Source: Lutibacter sp.
Lineage (GTDB): Bacteria; Bacteroidota; Bacteroidia; Flavobacteriales; Flavobacteriaceae
Direction: 5' to 3'
Length of the DNA stretch: 13,926 bases
Assembly (NCBI GenBank): GCA_030599055.1
Contig: JAUVOS010000041.1
Span: forward strand, 1-13,926
Shown: piece after piece, positions 1-6,381 of the stretch
Layout: every line of letters begins with the position of its first letter
Position numbering within the stretch: the first letter of the stretch is position 1
Notes under the pieces: generated by a model
The model's input: the letters and a program-made list of their open reading frames with translations, nothing else
Told to the model about the DNA's origin: nothing
Database searches by the model: none
Program-made: the position numbers and the translations under genes

Positions 1-296
1 GTCTGTTAGAAATTTAATTAGCCTATTCTCGACTGCTTCCAAAACTATTGAAATGCTTAACCCGAATTATTCATGAGCTAATCTATTACGAGCCAAAATG
101 ACTTCAAAATCAAGCACTTACTCATATTTCTGTCCTCGCAATAGCTATGGCTATTGCTGTGGAAAAAATATTCCGTGAGTACTTTATTTTATTGCCCTTT
201 TAATTCTCATAACGAAAAACCCATGAATAATTCGGGTTAAACATTTCAATAGTTTTGGAAGCAGTCGAGAATAGGCTAATTAAATTTCTAACAGAC
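1..296. repeat. long inverted repeat, 75-bp arms around a 146-bp centre (truncated at window edge)
   Basis: Bases 1-75 are the reverse complement of 222-296 with a single mismatch (C56 against A241), so 74 of 75 positions pair. The left arm starts at base 1, so the repeat may extend outside the window. The 146-bp centre holds a perfect 8-bp hairpin at 138-157 (GCAATAGC / GCTATTGC, loop TATG). No reading frame longer than a few dozen codons exists here. The arms are far longer than usual IS terminal repeats. A MITE-like non-autonomous element, an inverted duplication of an IS end, or an assembly fold-back are all possible. The near identity of the arms suggests a recent origin or gene conversion. 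Confidence 0.75.
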
Positions 297-322
297 TTAG
301 TAGGTTTTTTAAACCTACTAGG
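296..322. repeat. perfect hairpin, CTTAGTAGGTTT stem
   Basis: Bases 298-307 (TAGTAGGTTT) pair with 311-320 (AAACCTACTA) around a TTT loop. A T-G and a C-G pair extend the stem to 12 bp. It abuts the right arm of the long inverted repeat. Thirteen bases of its left side (ACTTAGTAGGTTT, 295-307) recur at 12204-12216, so it is probably one copy of a dispersed palindromic repeat. It could act as a transcription terminator, but no gene ends here inside the window. Confidence 0.55.
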
Positions 323-362
323 TCTTGTAGTTAAATAAAGGGTATTAAACCTCAGGGTATCC

Positions 363-374
363 CGATAACTATCG
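363..374. repeat. left target-site duplication of the IS element
   Basis: CGATAACTATCG is repeated directly at 1811-1822, just outside the inverted ends of the IS. The outermost C and G could belong to either the duplication or the IS end, so the duplication is 10 to 12 bp. IS4-family elements typically make duplications of about 9-13 bp. Removing the IS and one copy rebuilds the palindrome ATCCCGATAACTATCGGGAT from 359-374 and 1823-1826. Confidence 0.85.
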
Positions 375-387
375 CATTGGCGTCAAC

Positions 388-1704
388 TTAAGAGACAATA
401 GAATAGATTGTTTCAATAGAGTTTATACGGTTTTTCCTTGATTCATAAATACAATAATATTCTATTTGATTTAGAATTTTATCAATATCATTTCTTATAA
501 TCATTTGTATATTTTGATTAATGTATGCACAGAGTTTCATTATACTTATTGCAACTCTATTGTGAGATTCGTTTGAATACTGAATTCTTGTAAAAACAGG
601 CATTATTAATAAATTTACCATTAATAATGAGGCGTAAAAAAAGAATTCTGCTCTTTGTTTTGTTAAATATCTTTCAGGAATGCTTACTTTCATTTTAAGG
701 TTACTTTTCCAACCTTTAAACAATATTTCAATATACCACCTTACCTTATAGGCTTGAGTGATTTGCTGTGGATTCCAAATTTCTTTAGGAACATTTGTTA
801 TGTAAATACTATACTTGAGTAGTTCGTAATATTCCTTTGAATGGTTCGTTTTTTTATTCCTGTCATTTTTAGCTTTTCTTATTCTCTCATTGACCACCTT
901 GTCAGACAAAGGAATTGCAATTAGTCTAACTTTTAAACTTTTTTTAGTTCCTAAATAAACATTCATATCCAATCTCTTTTTCTTTTTTAACAACTTACCT
1001 AGATTGATTTGCTCTCCTCTCACGGCGTTGTAAACTAAAATATTTAATTTATATCTACTTAAAAAATAAGCTGCCCTATTTTCTATTTTTTTAAAGGTTT
1101 CTAAAACATGATAACCTAAATCTCTAATGATAATATCTCCTTTTTTTAATTCTTCTGTAAACCTTGATGAATCCTTTTGATCCGTATCACGGTAAGAATT
1201 TAAAGTGAAATCTGCAAAGAAACCTTTCTTTAAGTTAAATACTGCTTGAATTTTTGCTGTTGCACTATCTCCATACTTTGAATAACTCCCTGGAAATACT
1301 TTTGAAAGTATTCGAGATAATGAAAAATGTGTAGCATCTTGAATATAAATATTCTCGAAGGCATCAAAAAGCTTACTGTTCAAAAAATAATTAGTTTTTT
1401 GTTTAAAAGACTTGCCTAATAAGGTTTTTAAAAACACTATCATTTTGGGGGTAATTCGTTTCCAAATGGCTTGACCACTTATTGTGTCCCCTGTTATAGT
1501 ACTTATTTGCATTGCCCAATTATCAAAACTGAATTCATTTTTGGAAATTAAAAGCCAATAACCTAAAAGAATATCTACTATGGAGGCTTTCCTGTTTTTT
1601 CTTTTGTTAATAGTTAACCTTTTTTCCAAAGCATATGGTTTAAGATATCCTATTTTTTGTTTAATTTTGGGAAATGAATACATTTGAGTGTGTGTTTTTT
1701 GCAT
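388..1704 (-). CDS. IS4-family DDE transposase
   Basis: This is a 438-residue transposase expected to bind the IS ends and carry out cut-and-paste transposition. The IS4 signature Y-x2-R-x3-E-x6-K is matched exactly at Y319, R322, E326 and K333. Candidate catalytic residues are D123 (in IQDATHFSL), D195 (in IIIRDLGYH) and E326, which gives a complete DDE triad in the RNase H-like fold, with the usual long insertion between the second D and E. The N-terminal about 100 residues are basic and likely bind DNA. No frameshift or internal stop is seen. The start is the ATG at 1704, preceded by an A/T-rich leader without a Shine-Dalgarno sequence. The TAA at 388-390 directly follows the 13-bp inverted end. 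The subgroup within IS4 cannot be settled without a database comparison. Confidence 0.93.
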   Translation of the reverse strand: MQKTHTQMYSFPKIKQKIGYLKPYALEKRLTINKRKNRKASIVDILLGYWLLISKNEFSFDNWAMQISTITGDTISGQAIWKRITPKMIVFLKTLLGKSFKQKTNYFLNSKLFDAFENIYIQDATHFSLSRILSKVFPGSYSKYGDSATAKIQAVFNLKKGFFADFTLNSYRDTDQKDSSRFTEELKKGDIIIRDLGYHVLETFKKIENRAAYFLSRYKLNILVYNAVRGEQINLGKLLKKKKRLDMNVYLGTKKSLKVRLIAIPLSDKVVNERIRKAKNDRNKKTNHSKEYYELLKYSIYITNVPKEIWNPQQITQAYKVRWYIEILFKGWKSNLKMKVSIPERYLTKQRAEFFFYASLLMVNLLIMPVFTRIQYSNESHNRVAISIMKLCAYINQNIQMIIRNDIDKILNQIEYYCIYESRKNRINSIETIYSIVS

Positions 1705-1730
1705 AATTAAAGTAGATTATTAATTCTTTG

Positions 1731-1761
1731 CAAAAATGCATACTCTCTTGTATTTTAACAA
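1731..1761 (-). promoter_or_regulatory. possible transposase promoter
   Basis: On the minus strand CATTTTTG (1731-1738) matches the Bacteroidota -7 element TAnnTTTG at all positions except the first. A TTG (1759-1761) stands 20 nt upstream, as expected for the -33 element. Transcription would start about 20 nt before the ATG. One mismatch in the -7 box makes this tentative. Confidence 0.35.
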
Positions 1762-1810
1762 CTTAAAACAATAATATTTAAAATATCCTAAAATAAGGTT
1801 GACGCCAATG

Positions 1811-1822
1811 CGATAACTATCG
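1811..1822. repeat. right target-site duplication of the IS element
   Basis: This second copy of CGATAACTATCG is identical to 363-374 and in the same orientation. It is followed by GGAT (1823-1826), which completes the right half of the interrupted palindrome whose left half is ATCC (359-362). Confidence 0.85.
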
Positions 1823-1916
1823 GGATTGACACACAGGGGAATGATTAATAGCGAACACCATTTAGCTTCTGCCAAATTTATTTTGGTATTACCGCTAAAA
1901 AATAGAATTTAAACAC

Positions 1917-3962
1917 ATGAAAACTATGCTAGCAAGTTTACTTGCACTACTAATAACTTCGTGTAATGTACAAATCAAAGAAAAAATGGTCGAACAAAAA
2001 TATACCAATAGCCTTATAAATGAAACAAGTCCTTATTTATTACAACATGCACACAACCCGGTAAACTGGATGCCTTGGGGAGAGAAAGCCCTATCAAAAG
2101 CGCAAAAAGAGGATAAACCACTACTTATTAGTATTGGTTACTCCGCTTGTCATTGGTGTCATGTAATGGAGCATGAGAGTTTTGAGAATATTGAAATTTC
2201 AAAAATAATGAATGATAATTTTGTTTGTATAAAGGTAGATAGAGAAGAACGCCCGGATATAGACCACGTTTATATGGATGCCTTGCACATAATTACCGGA
2301 AGAGGTGGCTGGCCTTTAAACTGTTTTGCATTTCCTAATGGCGATACTTTTTTTGGGGGAACTTATTTTCCTCCCGATAACTGGAAAGAAACTTTACTAG
2401 CAATTACAAAAACATATAAAAATGACAGACAAAAACTTCTAGATTATTCAAATCAAATTAAAGCAGGGCTTGTAAATAATGAAATGCAATTTACAAATAT
2501 CGGAAAAGAACTAAACAAGACGTATTTAGACTCTATAGAGAATGTATGGCGAAGGAATTTTGATTTAGAATTAGGCGGAAATACAAGAGTTCCTAAATTC
2601 CCAATGCCAAATAATTATGAAACTCTTTTACTATTGTCTGATCAAAAAGATGTAAAAAAATTGAGATTACATACTTTTAACACACTAAACAAAATGGCTA
2701 CCGGAGGTATCTATGATCAAATTGGTGGTGGTTTTGCACGTTATTCAACAGATGCAAATTGGCTGATACCTCATTTCGAAAAAATGCTTTACGACAATGC
2801 ACAGTTAATAGGTTTGTATAGCAATGCCTATAAAATTTCGAAAAATGAATTGTACAAACGAATAGTTTATGAAACAAACACCTTTATAACGCGAGAATTA
2901 GCAGGTAAAAATGCAAATGTATTTTCATCACTAGATGCTGATAGCGAAGGCGAAGAAGGCAAATATTATGTCTGGTCGTATGATGAAATTGAAATATTAC
3001 TCAAAGATAATTCACCGAGATTTATTGATTATTATACGATTACAAAGACCGGAAACTGGGAAGGAAAAACAATATTAACTACGAATGAACAAATAGAACC
3101 AAAAGAAATAACCGATTTAAAAGCAATTTTATTAAAAGAAAGAGAAAAAAGAATAAGACCGGGTTTAGACGATAAAACCTTAACATCGTGGAATGCATTA
3201 TTAATATCGGGTTTGACAGAAGCTTACAAAGCATTTGGAGATAAGAAGTTTAAAAATAAAGCAGAAAATATTGCGCAGTTTATCCTAAAAAATCAACTAC
3301 AAAAAGACGGTGTTTTGCTTCGTAACTACAAAAATGGCAAAAGTAATATCCCCGGATTTTTAGAGGATTATTCCCTTACAATCGAAGCCTTTATCAAACT
3401 CTACCAGATTACATTTAATGAAGAATACTTATCGAATGCTTTTAAATTAGCAGATTACACTTTTGCACACTTTTATGATACTAAAACAGGTTTCTTTTTT
3501 TACACATCTGATTTACAAACTGATATCAGCCGTCGTAAAAAGGAATTGAGTGATAATGTAATTCCTGCGTCTAATTCCGTAATGGCTAAGAACTTATTTA
3601 TCCTAGGGCACTACGATTCAAAGTATGAATATATCAAAAAATCAAAAAAAATGCTAATGAGTATTAACGACGCACTTATTGCGAATCCTAGTTTTTATTC
3701 AAATTGGATACAACTATATAGCTGGTTTGTAAATCCGTTTTATGAAATTGTCGTTGGAGGAATTGAGACTGAAGGTGTATTAATTGAAATAAATAAAAAT
3801 TATTTACCAAATACCATCCTTGCAAAAGCATCTATCGGAAGTGAACTAGCCATTACAAAAAATAGGAATAGTACAGAAACCCAGATATTTGTGTGCGTGG
3901 ACAATACCTGTAAGTTGCCCGTAAAAACTATTGAAGAAGTTTTAAATAATGTAAATCCATAA
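1917..3962 (+). CDS. thioredoxin-domain DUF255 protein (YyaL/SSP411 family), predicted lipoprotein
   Basis: This 681-residue protein matches the YyaL / spermatogenesis-associated protein 20 (SSP411) family. An N-terminal thioredoxin-like DUF255 domain (about residues 28-190) carries the family landmarks SPYLLQHAHNPVNW, a C78-H-W-C81 redox motif, KVDREERPDID and GGWPLNCF. An alpha/alpha-barrel domain related to six-hairpin glycosidases and epimerases follows to about residue 600, with landmarks including GGGFARYSTD and HFEKMLYDNAQL. The C-terminus has the paired cysteines of FVCVDNTC. Residues 1-16 form a hydrophobic leader ending in LITSC, a good lipobox with C16 as the lipidated residue, so the protein is probably membrane-anchored outside the cytoplasm. 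An internal ATG at codon 24 would give a cytosolic form. The upstream start is preferred because the lipobox is convincing. The substrate and activity of the family are not firmly known. Confidence 0.88.
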   Translation: MKTMLASLLALLITSCNVQIKEKMVEQKYTNSLINETSPYLLQHAHNPVNWMPWGEKALSKAQKEDKPLLISIGYSACHWCHVMEHESFENIEISKIMNDNFVCIKVDREERPDIDHVYMDALHIITGRGGWPLNCFAFPNGDTFFGGTYFPPDNWKETLLAITKTYKNDRQKLLDYSNQIKAGLVNNEMQFTNIGKELNKTYLDSIENVWRRNFDLELGGNTRVPKFPMPNNYETLLLLSDQKDVKKLRLHTFNTLNKMATGGIYDQIGGGFARYSTDANWLIPHFEKMLYDNAQLIGLYSNAYKISKNELYKRIVYETNTFITRELAGKNANVFSSLDADSEGEEGKYYVWSYDEIEILLKDNSPRFIDYYTITKTGNWEGKTILTTNEQIEPKEITDLKAILLKEREKRIRPGLDDKTLTSWNALLISGLTEAYKAFGDKKFKNKAENIAQFILKNQLQKDGVLLRNYKNGKSNIPGFLEDYSLTIEAFIKLYQITFNEEYLSNAFKLADYTFAHFYDTKTGFFFYTSDLQTDISRRKKELSDNVIPASNSVMAKNLFILGHYDSKYEYIKKSKKMLMSINDALIANPSFYSNWIQLYSWFVNPFYEIVVGGIETEGVLIEINKNYLPNTILAKASIGSELAITKNRNSTETQIFVCVDNTCKLPVKTIEEVLNNVNP

Positions 3963-3985
3963 TTCCGCAAGCTATTGTATTACAG

Positions 3986-4061
3986 CCACGAATACACGAA
4001 TTTAATGACATATAAATATTTGATTATATAATAGTTAAGATGTTTATTCGTGCATTCGTGG
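3986..4061. repeat. spaced inverted repeat, CCACGAATNCACGAAT type
   Basis: CCACGAATACACGAAT (3986-4001) and ATTCGTGCATTCGTGG (4046-4061) are inverted repeats with 15 of 16 matches and a 44-nt spacer. Each arm is itself a degenerate direct repeat of CACGAAT. It lies 23 nt after the DUF255 gene stop. The long loop and missing U-tract argue against a simple terminator. A dispersed genomic repeat is more likely. Confidence 0.65.
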
Positions 4062-4229
4062 TAAAAAAATATTTTTTATTACAAGATAGATTCCTTTTTT
4101 GTATCACTAAATTAGGTGAATGAGTAATGCCGTATAATGCTGATTATCTATATACTAATAAAATCCTTGCGGGTTTAAGGTAAATGATGAATAAATGTTT
4201 TTATCATCTATTTTTCTAAAATTCACAAT

Positions 4230-4257
4230 CTCAATACTAATATCTCAATACTAATAT
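4230..4257 (+). repeat. 14-bp tandem repeat, two exact copies, next to a start codon
   Basis: CTCAATACTAATAT occurs twice in tandem (4230-4243 and 4244-4257) and a third copy starts with CTC. The array ends 6 nt before the ATG of the kinase gene and so occupies the position of a ribosome binding site. The period is twice 7. Compare the arrays at 8206-8240 and 11600-11648. Confidence 0.85.
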
Positions 4258-4263
4258 CTCCTT

Positions 4264-5130
4264 ATGCAACAGTCTATTCTAGATTATATCGGTTTAAGTT
4301 TGTTACAATCTCCAATAAAATCGTGTACGTCCTTATCAGGTGGTGATATATCACAAGTATATTTACTGGAAGGGAAATCTCAAAAATTCTTGCTTAAAAC
4401 CCATAAAGGAGCGCAAGCTAGTAAAATGTTTTTGGCAGAAAAAGAGGGTTTAGAAAGTATTGCAAAGACTGACACAATTAAAACACCTGAAGTCTATTTT
4501 TTAGATAAATATAAAGGGAATTCACTATTGTTAATGGAATTTATAGAAACAAAAAATCCCACTCAAAAAGACTTCGAGCAATTGGGAATTCAACTTGCAA
4601 TATTACATCAAAATACTACTTCTGAATTTGGCTTTAATACAGACAATTTTATTGGAAGTATTCCGCAAACCAACAACAGACATAAAGATTGGACGCAGTT
4701 TTATATCCAAGAAAGACTCTTGCCTCAATTGAATTTAGCTAAAACCAAATCATTACTTTCCGATAAGGAGATTCCCTCTTTTGATAAACTACACAAGGTT
4801 TGTAAAGATTTATTCTCTGATGTAGCACCTAGTTTATTACACGGTGATCTTTGGGGAGGAAATTATTTAATCGCAACTGATGGCACTCCTTATCTGATAG
4901 ATCCAGCCGTTTATTACGGACACAGTGAAGTAGATTTGGCAATGAGTCGGCTTTTCGGCGGATTTTCTACTAGCTTTTATGATGCTTATCACAGAATCAT
5001 TCCCGATACACTTGGAAATAAAGAAAGAAATGACATCTATCAATTGTACTATTTATTGGTGCATTTAAACTTGTTTGGGAAAGGATATTATGGGTCTGTA
5101 AAAAAAATACTGGATTACTATTTCTTATAA
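4264..5130 (+). CDS. fructosamine/ketosamine-3-kinase family protein
   Basis: This 288-residue kinase-like protein matches the fructosamine kinase family (FN3K, bacterial YniA type) in length and motifs. Family members phosphorylate ketosamines on glycated proteins or free ketosamines at O3, which destabilises the adduct, so a cytosolic deglycation role is likely. Visible motifs are the nucleotide-loop region SGGDISQVY (25-33), the probable ATP-binding lysine K45 in FLLKTH, the acidic residues of AEKEG (58-62), the catalytic HGDLWGGN (H193, D195, N200) and the metal-binding DPAVYYGHSEVDLAM (D213). No key residue is missing. The start codon directly follows a 14-bp tandem repeat and has no Shine-Dalgarno sequence. 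The gene is convergent with the next one, with only 7 bp between stop codons and no terminator there. The true substrate is not shown by sequence. Confidence 0.88.
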   Translation: MQQSILDYIGLSLLQSPIKSCTSLSGGDISQVYLLEGKSQKFLLKTHKGAQASKMFLAEKEGLESIAKTDTIKTPEVYFLDKYKGNSLLLMEFIETKNPTQKDFEQLGIQLAILHQNTTSEFGFNTDNFIGSIPQTNNRHKDWTQFYIQERLLPQLNLAKTKSLLSDKEIPSFDKLHKVCKDLFSDVAPSLLHGDLWGGNYLIATDGTPYLIDPAVYYGHSEVDLAMSRLFGGFSTSFYDAYHRIIPDTLGNKERNDIYQLYYLLVHLNLFGKGYYGSVKKILDYYFL

Positions 5131-5137
5131 AATATCT

Positions 5138-6334
5138 TTATTCTTTGATAAGTTTAACTGAATAAGAATTCGTATCACTTAAAATCTTTACAAAATAGAT
5201 TCCATTTGACAAGTTAGATACGTCAAATGAATTCTTACAGTTTTTTAAAAGTAATATTTCATTACCATTAGTAGTAGTAATAATTACTGTAAACCTCTGA
5301 TTAGAAGCGTTGATATAAACAATATCACTAGAAGGGTTTGGATAAAGCAGTCTTTGATTACTAATGCTTTCTTCGGGCAAGCCGATAAAATGCATCGAAT
5401 AATAGTGATAGGTGTCAGAACTGGGGCAAACACTTTGCCAATACTCATGAACTAGGTTATTATTTTCATCATAATAATAGTCGGTACTTTGTTCTGACAC
5501 CCATTCATTTGAACTCTCGAGCCAATATTGGAAGAATAATGACGTCAATAATGAGCCGTTATAAACATATAAAAACCTACAAAGCTCTCCCGAGTCATAT
5601 TGAATTAATTCTTCTAATATATCAAAGTTTCCATTATAAGTATAGTTTATGGTATGTGAAAAATACCATTCTTCTAATTGCATATCCCAATATAACACTT
5701 CTTCTACTATAAGCATCCCCATATTATCGAATATTCTACTATGTTTTTCAGAAAAACGCCATGCTTCATTAGTTGAATTCCAATAAGACTTAGTCGTTAT
5801 AATCATATCATTACTGGCATCATATGTGTTTTCTTTTTTAGAATTGTTTACCCACAAGAGGTTTATATCATCCCATTTTTTAAAAACTTCGATTATTAAA
5901 TTACTACTCTCATATGTAAATTCATGCAATCTATAATTATTCCAATTGGCATTAATATCATCTTTTCCATAAATAACAATACCTGTCAAATTGTAGTCAA
6001 CATCATATAAATATTGATTTTTTATAATTAAATAATCAACCGGATATGTCACTTCCGTATATGTAGCAAGGCTCTCAATAATTTTACCTTGATTATCATA
6101 AGTAAACTCAGTAATATAATTAATTGTACCGGTAGAATCATATACAATTACTTGAGTTGAATCTTTTAAAAAAACCCACGAATTGATATTCTTATTTTGT
6201 TTAAGTTTTGTGGTATGTTCTCTTACATACTTAACTGTTATTTCAAATTCATCATCAAGAGAACTATTTTCTTGAGAATAGAAAACATGACCTAGCGTAA
6301 AAAAAATGACAATTAAAAAAATTATTTTTTTCAT
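5138..6334 (-). CDS. secreted repeat protein with T9SS type A sorting domain
   Basis: This 398-residue protein has a signal peptide (residues 1 to about 20, MKKIIFLIVIFFTLGHVFYS) and a C-terminal type A sorting domain (about 327-398). That domain has YPNPSSD (331-337), a beta-rich core, the LSNGIYFVKI motif and a final VKLIKE, as in cargo exported across the outer membrane by the type IX secretion system. Residues about 77-316 hold six or seven imperfect repeats of about 31 residues, each starting with [TIL]-[YF]-[DEN] and ending with a W about 22 residues in. Examples begin at residues 109, 140, 170 and 201. The pattern is vaguely like YD repeats but lacks the Rhs core. No enzymatic motif is visible. 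Binding, adhesion or surface-scaffold roles are possible but unproven. Confidence 0.85.
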   Translation of the reverse strand: MKKIIFLIVIFFTLGHVFYSQENSSLDDEFEITVKYVREHTTKLKQNKNINSWVFLKDSTQVIVYDSTGTINYITEFTYDNQGKIIESLATYTEVTYPVDYLIIKNQYLYDVDYNLTGIVIYGKDDINANWNNYRLHEFTYESSNLIIEVFKKWDDINLLWVNNSKKENTYDASNDMIITTKSYWNSTNEAWRFSEKHSRIFDNMGMLIVEEVLYWDMQLEEWYFSHTINYTYNGNFDILEELIQYDSGELCRFLYVYNGSLLTSLFFQYWLESSNEWVSEQSTDYYYDENNNLVHEYWQSVCPSSDTYHYYSMHFIGLPEESISNQRLLYPNPSSDIVYINASNQRFTVIITTTNGNEILLLKNCKNSFDVSNLSNGIYFVKILSDTNSYSVKLIKE

Positions 6335-6353
6335 AGTCTCGAAACTATTTTTC

Positions 6354-6381
6354 CAAAGCTAAAGTTACAAAAAAATTACAA
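6354..6381 (-). promoter_or_regulatory. probable promoter of the T9SS cargo gene
   Basis: On the minus strand TAGCTTTG (6354-6361) is an exact TAnnTTTG -7 element. A TTG (6379-6381) lies 17 nt upstream as a possible -33 element. The predicted start of transcription is only 10-15 nt before the ATG at 6334. The -33 part overlaps the end of the ABC transporter gene, so the cargo gene can be expressed apart from that gene. Confidence 0.5.

Larger units (their letters stand above)
375..1810 (-). mobile_element. IS4-family insertion sequence, apparently complete (1436 bp)
   Basis: The left end CATTGGCGTCAAC (375-387) is exactly inverted at the right end (GTTGACGCCAATG, 1798-1810), and the match continues weakly inward with a 1-nt gap. 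Both ends are flanked by the same 12-bp direct repeat. The single transposase gene fills nearly the whole element and its stop codon lies just inside the left end. Length, duplication size and the transposase signature agree with the IS4 family. The intact frame, intact ends and perfect duplication suggest a recent and possibly still mobile copy. It sits 106 bp (94 bp counting the duplication) upstream of the YyaL-like gene, with its own gene pointing away. Confidence 0.9.
3963..4263. other. intergenic region between the DUF255 and kinase genes
   Basis: This 301-bp gap contains an inverted repeat of the CCACGAAT type (3986-4061) and a 14-bp tandem repeat beside the next start codon (4230-4257), both listed separately. 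I see no tRNA, no TAnnTTTG promoter element and no conventional terminator with a U-tract. The remaining sequence is AT-rich and unremarkable. Confidence 0.6.

Noticed and set aside
73..118. Minus-strand frame ending VLDFEVILARNRLAHE, possibly the tail of a transposase
   Set aside because: It is only 16 codons long with an in-frame stop just upstream. I cannot tie it to a family, so it is not called a pseudogene.
234..336. Plus-strand open stretch of about 34 codons through the right arm of the long inverted repeat
   Set aside because: It has no start codon, is very short, and lies inside repeat DNA.
1826..1855. TTGACA resembling an E. coli -35 box upstream of the DUF255 gene
   Set aside because: Bacteroidota primary sigma factors use TTG/TAnnTTTG elements, and no -10 or -7 box is found at a suitable distance.
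3986..4061. Inverted repeat read as the terminator of the DUF255 gene
   Set aside because: The loop is 44 nt and the stem is followed by an A-run rather than a T-run on the plus strand.
5509..5712. 67-codon plus-strand frame
   Set aside because: It is antisense to the well-supported T9SS cargo gene, with no start context or family match.
5500..6100. Rhs/YD-repeat toxin
   Set aside because: The repeats lack the YD-repeat consensus and the Rhs core, there is no C-terminal toxin domain, and the C-terminus is a T9SS sorting domain.
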